DNA from: Ohtaekwangia sp966211525
Lineage (GTDB): Bacteria; Bacteroidota; Bacteroidia; Cytophagales; Cyclobacteriaceae
NCBI GenBank assembly: GCA_966211525.1
Contig: CBIHOZ010000001.1
Coordinates: 40,064-104,063, forward strand
Direction of reading: 5' to 3'
Length of the DNA: 64,000 nucleotides
Below, one piece after another: positions 27,471 through 34,761 of the stretch (the first letter of the stretch is position 1; the number at the start of each line of letters is the position of its first letter). Made by a program: the position numbers and the translations under genes. Under the pieces are notes generated by a model. That model saw nothing but the letters and a program-made list of their open reading frames with translations. It was not told the DNA's origin and did not search any database.

Positions 27471-27668
27471 ATGACTATCGAAGAAAAGAAACAGTGGTTG
27501 ATAAACCAGATCGAACAAATCGAAGATCCCGGGTTGTTACAGGCGATCACAAATCTGATCGACCAGGTGAAAGCAGAAAATGATTTGCTGGAAGCTGACC
27601 GGGAAGATGATGATGCCGCACTGGGCGAAGCACTTCAGGAGATAAAACGGAATTTAAAAAAACAGTAA
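27471..27668 (+). CDS. Small acidic helical protein of unknown function
   Basis: A 65-residue soluble protein (ATG at 27471; an in-frame TTG at 27462 is possible). It begins MTIEEKKQWLINQIEQIEDP and continues with a Leu/Ile heptad pattern and an acidic stretch (EADREDDDAALGEALQE). The first 30 residues resemble the N-termini of small Bacteroidota proteins often annotated as addiction-module antitoxin-like, but there is no toxin gene next to it, so I do not call it one. It lies 19 bases after atpZ inside the ATP synthase cluster. Confidence 0.5.
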   Translation: MTIEEKKQWLINQIEQIEDPGLLQAITNLIDQVKAENDLLEADREDDDAALGEALQEIKRNLKKQ

Positions 27669-27718
27669 GCTGCCGTAACACATTTTTCATTTTCGTATTC
27701 AATAAAGAAGTTATTACG

Positions 27719-28069
27719 TTGATCCGATTCCTGATTGCTCTTTTTATAACGGCTGGTGTTATTGCCGGCTTTTCTCTTTTAATACTGGAACACACACCTT
27801 CCTTTTTTTACCAGACCCTCGTGTTTCTCGTGTTCGGTACAGCATTGATCTATCGATACCTCTATAAGCTGGATAAGCCGGATATATTTGTGCAGTTGTA
27901 CCTGCTCACCATGATGGTAAAATTTCTGGCGTACGGAGCGTACATGCTGTTCGTAATTCTGGAAGACCGCCCGAGCGCTGCCCCCAACGTGGCTTTTTTC
28001 ATGATCGTTTACTTCGTTTTTACCATCCTGGAGATTGTTTTTCTTTACCGCAAAATCATGCGCCAGTAA
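27719..28069 (+). CDS. Small membrane protein in the ATP synthase cluster (AtpI-like position)
   Basis: A 116-residue protein with four hydrophobic segments: FLIALFITAGVIAGFSLLIL, FYQTLVFLVFGTALIYRYL, LYLLTMMVKFLAYGAYMLFVIL and VAFFMIVYFVFTILEIVFL. The number and spacing of helices and its position between atpZ and atpB match the poorly conserved AtpI (subunit I) genes, but sequence alone does not prove it. The start is a TTG at 27719; no in-frame ATG precedes the first helix. atpB begins 100 bases later behind a promoter-like box. Confidence 0.6.
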   Translation: MIRFLIALFITAGVIAGFSLLILEHTPSFFYQTLVFLVFGTALIYRYLYKLDKPDIFVQLYLLTMMVKFLAYGAYMLFVILEDRPSAAPNVAFFMIVYFVFTILEIVFLYRKIMRQ

Positions 28070-28126
28070 CTGCTTTACGGAGAGCCAAATATTTTTCAAA
28101 ACATTTTTTTGTGGAGGTATAATTAA

Positions 28127-28134
28127 TACCTTTG
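28127..28134 (+). promoter_or_regulatory. Candidate -7 box for atpBEFHAG
   Basis: TACCTTTG matches TAnnTTTG, 35 bases before atpB. A TTTG at 28108-28111 lies only 15 bases upstream of it, shorter than the usual 19-21, so the -33 assignment is uncertain. Confidence 0.5.
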
Positions 28135-28169
28135 CGGTCTGAATTGAAAAGCCTCCGAAACAAGCCAAA

Positions 28170-29219
28170 ATGAGCGTTTTCTCCTGCATTCTAAGACGAA
28201 ATTCTATACTCAGTTTACTGTTTGTTCTGCTATTTTCTGTCGCGAACGCACAGGAAGAACCAATGCCTGAGTTTGACCAACATCAAACAGAAAACCAGAA
28301 AGAATTTAACGCGAGTGAAGTAATCATTCACCACGTGTTGGATGACCATATCTGGCACTTGTTCGATGGACACTACGGTACAATCTACCTTCCGGTAATT
28401 GTATACTCTTCTGAAAAAGGTCTGGATGTTTTCTCATCACACCATTTTTACGATGAGCACCACAACATTGTAGAGTACAACGGGTATAAACTGGAGCACA
28501 ACCACATTTTGTTAGCAGGTACAGAGAAAGCAGTGCTTGATCTTTCAATCACCAAGAACGTTGCCATGCTGCTCATCAATGCTACACTTCTTATCCTGGT
28601 GTTTCTGGCAGTTGCGAAAGGCTATAAGAAAAACCAGGGCAAAGCTCCGAGTGGTATACAATCTTTCTTCGAGCCTATTATCATTTTCGTACGCGATGAA
28701 GTAGTGAAGCCAAACATCGGTCATCATTACGAAAAATTCCTTCCGTACCTTCTTACATTATTCTTCTTTATACTCTTCGGAAACCTGCTGGGTTTGTTGC
28801 CAGGTGCCGGTAACTTAACCGGAAATATAGCAGTAACCGTTACGCTCGCAGCGCTGACATTTATCATCACCAACGTGAGTGGTAACAAAGGATACTGGTC
28901 GCACATCTTCTGGACACCAGGTGTTCCGCTGCCGTTGCGACTTGTAATTCTTCCGGTGGAGATTTTAGGTTTATTTACCAAGCCGATCTCATTGACAATA
29001 CGTCTCTTTGTGGCGATCACTGCAGGTCACATTGTGATGTTGAGTCTGATCTGTTTGACATTTATATTCGGAAGCATCTGGGTTGGTGTCGGATCTTCCT
29101 TGATTCTATTGTTTATTAGTTTAATTGAGCTACTGGTGGCAGGTATCCAGGCTTATGTGTTTACGCTTTTCACAGCGCTATACATCGGCATGGCTATAGC
29201 AGATCACGATCATCATTAA
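28170..29219 (+). CDS. atpB: F-type ATP synthase subunit a
   Basis: Subunit a provides the proton half-channels against the c-ring in the inner membrane. The 349-residue product is longer than E. coli subunit a because of a Bacteroidota-type N-terminal signal-like segment (LLFVLLFSVANAQ) and a His-rich periplasmic domain (HHVLDDHIWHLFDGHYGTIY). The core has the expected helices, with the essential Arg in PISLTIRLFVAITAGH. It is the first structural gene of the F0 part and is followed by atpE after 69 bases. Confidence 0.95.
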   Translation: MSVFSCILRRNSILSLLFVLLFSVANAQEEPMPEFDQHQTENQKEFNASEVIIHHVLDDHIWHLFDGHYGTIYLPVIVYSSEKGLDVFSSHHFYDEHHNIVEYNGYKLEHNHILLAGTEKAVLDLSITKNVAMLLINATLLILVFLAVAKGYKKNQGKAPSGIQSFFEPIIIFVRDEVVKPNIGHHYEKFLPYLLTLFFFILFGNLLGLLPGAGNLTGNIAVTVTLAALTFIITNVSGNKGYWSHIFWTPGVPLPLRLVILPVEILGLFTKPISLTIRLFVAITAGHIVMLSLICLTFIFGSIWVGVGSSLILLFISLIELLVAGIQAYVFTLFTALYIGMAIADHDHH

Positions 29220-29288
29220 TTATATATAAAGGTATCCCGTGCGGTAAATGCCGTAAGGGTTTGTTTCACAATTTAAATACTTAACATT

Positions 29289-29534
29289 ATGTTATTAGCA
29301 CTTTTATTGGACATCAGCTATGCAATCATGGGCGCTGGTATCGGTGCAGGTATGGCGGCAATTGGCGCTGGTATCGGTATCGGTAAAATCGGTGGTTCTG
29401 CGATGGAAGGTATGGCACGTCAACCTGAAGCTTCTGGTAAGATTCAAGGTGCGATGTTGATCATTGCCGCTCTTATCGAGGTGGCCGCTCTGTTCGCGCT
29501 TGTAATTTGCTTGTTGATTTCGTTCAAGAGCTAA
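29289..29534 (+). CDS. atpE: F-type ATP synthase subunit c
   Basis: An 81-residue hairpin protein that forms the rotor ring. Helix one is Gly/Ala-rich (AIMGAGIGAGMAAIGAGIGI), the polar loop is ARQPEASGKIQG (canonical R-Q-P), and helix two carries the ion-binding carboxylate E64 in ALIEVAALFAL. The Gln and Ser/Thr that mark Na+-binding rings are absent, so proton coupling is expected. The gene uses GGTATC rather than GGTATA for Gly-Ile, a sign of high-expression codon use. A terminator-like hairpin follows it. Confidence 0.96.
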   Translation: MLLALLLDISYAIMGAGIGAGMAAIGAGIGIGKIGGSAMEGMARQPEASGKIQGAMLIIAALIEVAALFALVICLLISFKS

Positions 29535-29542
29535 AAAGCTTT

Positions 29543-29583
29543 AGAAACCTGTCTTAGGCGCTTGGCCGGGCAGGTTTCTTTCT
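29543..29583 (+). terminator. Attenuator-like hairpin between atpE and atpF
   Basis: A 9-bp perfect stem (AGAAACCTG at 29543-29551, CAGGTTTCT at 29571-29579) with a 19-base loop, followed by a broken T-run. Placed between subunit c and b genes, it could partly terminate transcription or stabilise the upstream mRNA, so raising c-subunit output. Confidence 0.55.
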
Positions 29584-29614
29584 ATTGTAACTACATCAGA
29601 CTTTAAATAAAGAT

Positions 29615-30109
29615 ATGGAACTTCTTACCCCAGGCACGGGACTCATCATTTGGCAGTTAATTGTTTTTGTAGGTCTGTTTTTGCTCTTGAGCAAAATCGC
29701 ATGGAAACCTATCATCAGCTCACTGAAAGAACGTGAAACATCTATTCAGGAAGCATTGTCAACAGCAGAGCGCGCCCGTCTTGAGATGGCGCAGCTTAAG
29801 TCTGACAACGAAAAGCTTTTGAAGGAAGCACGCGAAGAGCGCGATAAGATTCTACAGGGAGCACGTGAAGCTGCAAACCGTTTGAAAGACGAAGCGCAAC
29901 TCGAAGCGAAGAAAGCTGCCGACAAAATTATTGAAGATGCCCGCGCTGCCATCAACATCGAGAAGCAGGCTGCTCTGAAAGAAGTAAAGATTCAGGTTGC
30001 TATGTTCTCACTTGAAGTTGCAGAGAAGCTGATGAAGAAAAACCTGGCAGACGACAAGTCACAGAAAGAATTGGTAGAAGGTTATCTGAAAGATATAAAA
30101 GTTAACTAA
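29615..30109 (+). CDS. atpF: F-type ATP synthase subunit b
   Basis: Subunit b is the peripheral stalk. The 164-residue product has a single N-terminal membrane helix (LIIWQLIVFVGLFLLLSKIAW) followed by a long Ala/Glu/Arg-rich helix that dimerises as a coiled coil, ending with an amphipathic part that contacts delta (VAMFSLEVAEKLMKKNL). Length is standard. It begins 80 bases after atpE, beyond the hairpin, and atpH follows after 2 bases. Confidence 0.95.
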   Translation: MELLTPGTGLIIWQLIVFVGLFLLLSKIAWKPIISSLKERETSIQEALSTAERARLEMAQLKSDNEKLLKEAREERDKILQGAREAANRLKDEAQLEAKKAADKIIEDARAAINIEKQAALKEVKIQVAMFSLEVAEKLMKKNLADDKSQKELVEGYLKDIKVN

Positions 30110-30111
30110 GC

Positions 30112-30672
30112 ATGGTGGAGTCAAGGGCAGCATCCCGGTATGTAAAGTCCCTCCTCGGCCTGGCTGTGGAGCAAAACGCATTGGATCAGGTTCATGCAGA
30201 CATGCAATTGTTTAGCAAAACAGTTGATGGCAGCCGTGAATTTGAACTTCTGCTGAAGAACCCGATCGTTAAGCACGATAAGAAGAGAGATATACTCGAG
30301 AAGCTTTTCAAAGGAAAAGTACATCCGCTTACGATGTCGATCTTCGATATCATTACCAAGAAAAACCGTGAGCCTCTTTTGCCTGCTATAGCAAAAGAAT
30401 TTCATAGCGCTTACAACGAATATAAAGGCATCCGCAGGGCTACCATTACAACAGCCGTACCGTTGGATGCTAAACTGAAAGCAGAGTTTGAGCAGATCGT
30501 GAAAAATCTGAGCAAGAAAACGCAAGTAGAGCTTTTGGAGAAAGTTGATAAAGACATGATCGGTGGTTTTGTACTGGAGATAGACGATAAGCAGATTGAT
30601 GCTTCTATCAAAAACAAACTGAAGGCTTTGAAAGTAAAATTCAGTGAGAATCCTTATGTGAAGGAGTTTTAA
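30112..30672 (+). CDS. atpH: F-type ATP synthase subunit delta
   Basis: Delta connects the b-stalk to the alpha/beta crown. The 186-residue product has the helical N-terminal domain (SRAASRYVKSLLGLAVEQNAL, FELLLKNPIVKHDKKRDIL) and the C-terminal conserved segment DKDMIGGFVLEIDDKQIDAS with the typical GG and D-IDASI elements. It follows atpF by 2 bases and precedes atpA by 51. Confidence 0.94.
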   Translation: MVESRAASRYVKSLLGLAVEQNALDQVHADMQLFSKTVDGSREFELLLKNPIVKHDKKRDILEKLFKGKVHPLTMSIFDIITKKNREPLLPAIAKEFHSAYNEYKGIRRATITTAVPLDAKLKAEFEQIVKNLSKKTQVELLEKVDKDMIGGFVLEIDDKQIDASIKNKLKALKVKFSENPYVKEF

Positions 30673-30723
30673 ATCACATACCTGAAAAATAAACTAACTA
30701 ACGACTTAACGACTAACGATATC

Positions 30724-32304
30724 ATGGCAGAGATCAGACCCGAAGAAGTATCAGCGATTTTACGCGAACAACTTTCTCAGTCCCGTACGGATGCACAACT
30801 CGAAGAAGTTGGAACCGTGCTTACCGTAGGTGACGGTGTGGCTCGTATTTATGGACTTACACAAGCGCAGGCAGGTGAGTTGCTTGAGTTCGAAACCGGA
30901 CTGAAAGCACTTGTACTGAACCTCGAAGAAGATAACGTAGGAGCCGTATTACTCGGTGACTATAAAGGTATACGCGAAGGCGATACTGTAAAACGTACTG
31001 GTAAAATCGCTTCTGTAAAAGTAGGCGATGGTATGCTCGGGCGTGTAGTCGATACGTTGGGTAACCCTGTAGATGGAAAAGGTCCTCTGGCAGGTGAGTT
31101 GTATGAAATGCCACTGGAGCGTAAAGCCCCGGGTGTAATTTTCCGTCAGCCGGTAAACGAACCATTACAAACCGGTATCAAAGCAATCGATGCGATGATT
31201 CCGATTGGCCGTGGTCAGCGTGAGTTGATTATCGGTGATCGTCAGACTGGTAAAACAGCTGTTGCACTTGATGCAATTGTTAACCAGAAAGAGTTTTACG
31301 AAAAAGGTCAACCTGTATACTGTATATATGTAGCGATCGGTCAGAAAGCTTCTACCGTAGCGAGCGTTGCTGCCGCGCTTGAAAAAGCTGGTGCACTTCC
31401 ATATACTGTAATTGTGTCGGCATCAGCGTCTGATCCTGCTCCAATGCAGTTCTTCGCTCCGTTCACAGGTGCTGCTATCGGTGAATTCTTCCGTGACACC
31501 GGTCGTCCTGCACTCGTTGTTTATGACGATTTGTCTAAGCAGGCTGTTGCGTACCGCGAAGTGTCTCTTCTTTTAAGAAGACCTCCTGGACGTGAAGCTT
31601 ATCCTGGTGATGTATTCTATCTTCACTCTCGTCTGTTAGAGAGAGCAGCGAAAGTTATCAATAACGATGCTATCGCGAAGAACATGAACGACCTTCCTGC
31701 TTCTATCAAGCACCTGGTAAAAGGTGGTGGTTCATTAACAGCACTTCCTATCATTGAAACACAAGCTGGTGACGTATCAGCCTATATCCCGACTAACGTG
31801 ATCTCGATCACGGACGGTCAGATCTTCCTTGAAACAAACTTGTTCAACTCCGGTATACGTCCTGCGATCAACGTAGGTATATCGGTATCACGCGTGGGTG
31901 GTTCTGCACAGATCAAATCCATGAAGAAAGTTGCCGGTACGCTGAAACTTGATCAGGCTCAATTCCGCGAACTTGAAGCTTTCGCGAAATTCGGTTCTGA
32001 CCTCGATGCAGCTACTAAACTTACGATCGAACGCGGTAGAAGAAATACAGAGATCCTGAAACAGGATCAGTACGCTCCGGTTCCGGTAGAAGAGCAGGTG
32101 GCAATCATCACCGCTTCAACACGTGGTTTCATGGATAAAGTGCCGGTAAATAAAGTGAAGGCATTCGAAAGAGACTTCAACGAATTACTGCGCGCTAATT
32201 ACCGTGGTGTTCTTGATAATCTGCGTGCCGGTAAATTTGAAGATGCAGACGTTGATACGATCAAGAAAGTAGCAATCGATCTGTCAAGCAAGTACGCAGC
32301 ATAG
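30724..32304 (+). CDS. atpA: F-type ATP synthase subunit alpha
   Basis: Alpha forms the non-catalytic nucleotide sites of F1. The 526-residue product has the beta-barrel N-terminal domain, the P-loop GDRQTGKTA (residues 171-179), the VYDDLSKQAVAYREVSLLLR region with its conserved Arg finger nearby (GISVSRVGGSAQ), and the C-terminal helical bundle. Length fits the Bacteroidota proteins. No beta (atpD) or epsilon (atpC) gene follows: atpG is next and the cluster then ends at a terminator, the split arrangement usual in Bacteroidota. Confidence 0.97.
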   Translation: MAEIRPEEVSAILREQLSQSRTDAQLEEVGTVLTVGDGVARIYGLTQAQAGELLEFETGLKALVLNLEEDNVGAVLLGDYKGIREGDTVKRTGKIASVKVGDGMLGRVVDTLGNPVDGKGPLAGELYEMPLERKAPGVIFRQPVNEPLQTGIKAIDAMIPIGRGQRELIIGDRQTGKTAVALDAIVNQKEFYEKGQPVYCIYVAIGQKASTVASVAAALEKAGALPYTVIVSASASDPAPMQFFAPFTGAAIGEFFRDTGRPALVVYDDLSKQAVAYREVSLLLRRPPGREAYPGDVFYLHSRLLERAAKVINNDAIAKNMNDLPASIKHLVKGGGSLTALPIIETQAGDVSAYIPTNVISITDGQIFLETNLFNSGIRPAINVGISVSRVGGSAQIKSMKKVAGTLKLDQAQFRELEAFAKFGSDLDAATKLTIERGRRNTEILKQDQYAPVPVEEQVAIITASTRGFMDKVPVNKVKAFERDFNELLRANYRGVLDNLRAGKFEDADVDTIKKVAIDLSSKYAA

Positions 32305-32367
32305 CAAAAGGTTTTGGTGACGTTAACCTAAACACATCAACACCTCAACACATACGCACATAAAAGT

Positions 32368-33255
32368 ATGCCAAGCTTAAAAGAAGTAAAGAACCGGATA
32401 ACCTCCGTAATGTCTACGCAGCAGATAACCAAAGCCATGAAAATGGTGGCGGCTGCCAAGCTGCGCAGATCGCAGGATAGAATTACGCAGATACGCCCTT
32501 TCGCGCAAAAGCTTAATACAATACTCAAGAATCTGTCTGCAGCACAAAGCAATACAGATGATGAGAGCTGGTATAGCGCTGTTCGTGAAGAGAGAAAAGT
32601 ATTGATCGTAGCGATCAGTTCAGATCGTGGTCTTTGCGGATCGTTTAATACGAATGTTATCAAAGGTGTGCTTCGCCTGATCGAGGAGAAATATAGCGCA
32701 CAACATGCGAAGGGTAATGTTACTGTTCTCCCGGTAGGAAGAAAGGCAACAGATTTCTTTACCAAGAGAAAATACCCAACCGTAATTGATTACGCTACAC
32801 TCTATAGCAACCTTACATTCGAGAATGTATCGAATGCCATGGAGTATATCATCGAAGCGTTCAAGGCTGGTAAGTACGATAAAGTTGAGCTGGTATATAA
32901 CGAGTTCAAAAACGTAGCGACTCAGATCTTGCGTGCTGAACAGTTGTTACCAATTGTGCCTGCACAAACTACAGAAAGCAATTCAAACCAGGTTGACTAT
33001 ATATACCTTCCTAACCAGGAAGAGATCATTACGGGTCTTATTCCAAAGTCGCTGAAGGTACAATTCTTCAAGGCATTGCTGGATTCCAGCGCGGCTGAGA
33101 ATGGCGCACGTATGACGGCTATGGATAAAGCAACTGAGAATGCGGGCGAACTTCTGAAACAACTGCGCCTCTCGTACAACCGTACGCGTCAGGCTGCCAT
33201 TACCAAAGAAATCCTCGAGATCGTGGGTGGTGCAGAAGCTTTGAAGTCAGCTTAA
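32368..33255 (+). CDS. atpG: F-type ATP synthase subunit gamma
   Basis: Gamma is the central rotating shaft. The 295-residue product has the long N-terminal helix (LKEVKNRITSVMSTQQITKA MKMVAAAKL in two parts), the Rossmann-like middle with ISSDRGLCGSFN, and the C-terminal helix ending RQAAITKEILEIVGGAEAL. It is the last gene of the atp operon; a terminator starts 20 bases after its stop. Confidence 0.96.
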   Translation: MPSLKEVKNRITSVMSTQQITKAMKMVAAAKLRRSQDRITQIRPFAQKLNTILKNLSAAQSNTDDESWYSAVREERKVLIVAISSDRGLCGSFNTNVIKGVLRLIEEKYSAQHAKGNVTVLPVGRKATDFFTKRKYPTVIDYATLYSNLTFENVSNAMEYIIEAFKAGKYDKVELVYNEFKNVATQILRAEQLLPIVPAQTTESNSNQVDYIYLPNQEEIITGLIPKSLKVQFFKALLDSSAAENGARMTAMDKATENAGELLKQLRLSYNRTRQAAITKEILEIVGGAEALKSA

Positions 33256-33275
33256 AAATATTCTTCGTATCATTG

Positions 33276-33307
33276 AAGTCCTCTGAGAAATCGGAGGACT
33301 TTTTTTA
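33276..33307 (+). terminator. Intrinsic terminator of the atp operon
   Basis: AAGTCCTC (33276-33283) pairs with GAGGACTT (33294-33301) across a 10-base loop, followed by a run of seven T. Confidence 0.88.
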
Positions 33308-33336
33308 TTTCAGGAAGTTTTAGTGAACGCGATGAC

Positions 33337-34140
33337 ATGCGATACCTGCTGCGACTATACAGGCTGTTTAATCTTTTAAGCATCGATGTTGCGCTGGGTT
33401 CCATATGCTCGGCACTTTTCTTCGCGCAGATCCTGCAGGTACATATTCTGTCGTTCGGGCTGCTCGCGTTAGGACTTTCTGTATGGATCATTTATACTGC
33501 TGATCATTTACTGGATGCCCTGAAAATAAAATCGCCAGCGGCAACTGCACGACACCGGTTTCATCAAAAGAATTTCAAAATCCTGCTCATCATGTTAGCG
33601 GTTGCCATGGTTGTCAATGGTATTATCATCTTATTTATCCGGCATCGTGTTCTGGTAGCAGGACTATATATAGCAGCTATTGTAGGTATATATTTCCTTA
33701 TAAATCGCTACCTGAAGTTTATGAAAGAAATTTTCATTGCGATAGTATATACCATTGGTGTGCTGTTGCCCTCTATTTCGGTAACGCAGCAGCCTATGCA
33801 TAACTGGCCGTGGCTGATCATTATTAGCTTTTCTGTTACTGCGCTAATCAATCTCATTTTGTTTTCCTGGTTTGACCATGCACGTGATCTTCGCGATGGA
33901 AATATATCTTTTGTTACGGTACTGGGAGAACAGACCAGTCGCACGGTTATTGTATTGCTGTTTTTACTCGTAACGGTCCTTGCTGCTATATCGGCATCAA
34001 TAGCAGGCGTTGTTATTTTGCTGATGAATGTTTTGTTGCTACTCACCTTTATTTTTCATCGGTATTTTTCCATACACGATCGCTTCCGCATCCTGGGCGA
34101 TTTTGTCTTTATGCTGCCCATAGTATACCTTTTATTTTAG
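33337..34140 (+). CDS. UbiA-like prenyltransferase-family membrane protein
   Basis: A 267-residue protein with about eight membrane helices. Two Asp-rich cytoplasmic loops stand at the positions of the UbiA metal/prenyl-diphosphate motifs: YTADHLLDAL (residues about 54-63, in place of the canonical NDxxDxxxD) and WFDHARDLRDG (in place of DxxxDxxxD). The first motif is divergent, so catalytic activity is uncertain. It starts 30 bases after the atp terminator and is followed, after 1-4 bases, by a SAM-dependent methyltransferase. A prenylation-methylation pair resembling UbiA-UbiE is suggested, but the acceptor is unknown. Confidence 0.65.
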   Translation: MRYLLRLYRLFNLLSIDVALGSICSALFFAQILQVHILSFGLLALGLSVWIIYTADHLLDALKIKSPAATARHRFHQKNFKILLIMLAVAMVVNGIIILFIRHRVLVAGLYIAAIVGIYFLINRYLKFMKEIFIAIVYTIGVLLPSISVTQQPMHNWPWLIIISFSVTALINLILFSWFDHARDLRDGNISFVTVLGEQTSRTVIVLLFLLVTVLAAISASIAGVVILLMNVLLLLTFIFHRYFSIHDRFRILGDFVFMLPIVYLLF

Positions 34141-34144
34141 TGTG

Positions 34145-34753
34145 ATGAGCTTTGACAGCATAGCCCCGGTATACGACTCACTTTCGCGCATGGTGTATGG
34201 AAAGAGTATTGTTACGGCACAACAACATTTCTTGAAATATATACCAGAAGGATCAAGTGTATTAATTATCGGTGGCGGTACCGGGTGGATCATCGATGCA
34301 CTATTCTCGGTAAACAAAACGTGCTCGATAGTATATATTGAAGCATCGCAAAAAATGCTGCAGAAAGCGAAAGGTCGTATCCGTATAAATGATCAATCCC
34401 GCATAACGTTTCTGCTTCAATCGGAGGTACCATCAGAAGGATTGTACGATGTTATCATTACGAATTTCTTTCTCGATCTTTTTCCACCTGCCAGACTTGA
34501 GCAGATTATCCATCAGCTAAAAGATATCTTGAAGCAAGATGGACGCTGGTTTGTAACCGATTTTGTTGACGGAGGAAAACGCTGGCAACAACTGCTTCTT
34601 CGAGTGATGTATCTGTTCTTCAGACGTGTTAGTAAGATAGAGGCGGCAACCCTTCCACCCTGGAATTTATTACTGACCGATGCCGGTCTGCAGGAAAAGC
34701 ATGTCAAATATTTTTATGCCGGCTTTATCAGAACAGCTATATATCAAAAGTAA
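34145..34753 (+). CDS. Class I SAM-dependent methyltransferase
   Basis: A 202-residue Rossmann-fold methyltransferase. Motif I is VLIIGGGTGWIIDAL, with a following acidic residue at the end of beta2 (VYIEASQKML), then a motif-IV-like YDVIITNFFLDLFPP and a motif post-I VTDFVDGGKRWQ. Overall it resembles the UbiE/MenG-like Methyltransf_11/25 group. The start may be ATG 34145 or the GTG at 34142, which directly follows the UbiA-like stop; the two genes are clearly one unit. Substrate unknown; a lipid or quinone-like acceptor made with the neighbouring prenyltransferase-like protein is a guess. Confidence 0.8.
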   Translation: MSFDSIAPVYDSLSRMVYGKSIVTAQQHFLKYIPEGSSVLIIGGGTGWIIDALFSVNKTCSIVYIEASQKMLQKAKGRIRINDQSRITFLLQSEVPSEGLYDVIITNFFLDLFPPARLEQIIHQLKDILKQDGRWFVTDFVDGGKRWQQLLLRVMYLFFRRVSKIEAATLPPWNLLLTDAGLQEKHVKYFYAGFIRTAIYQK

Positions 34754-34761
34754 ATATATAC

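Noticed and set aside
27471..27668. Toxin-antitoxin module
   Set aside because: The small protein has an antitoxin-like look but no toxin candidate is adjacent; the next gene encodes a four-helix membrane protein.
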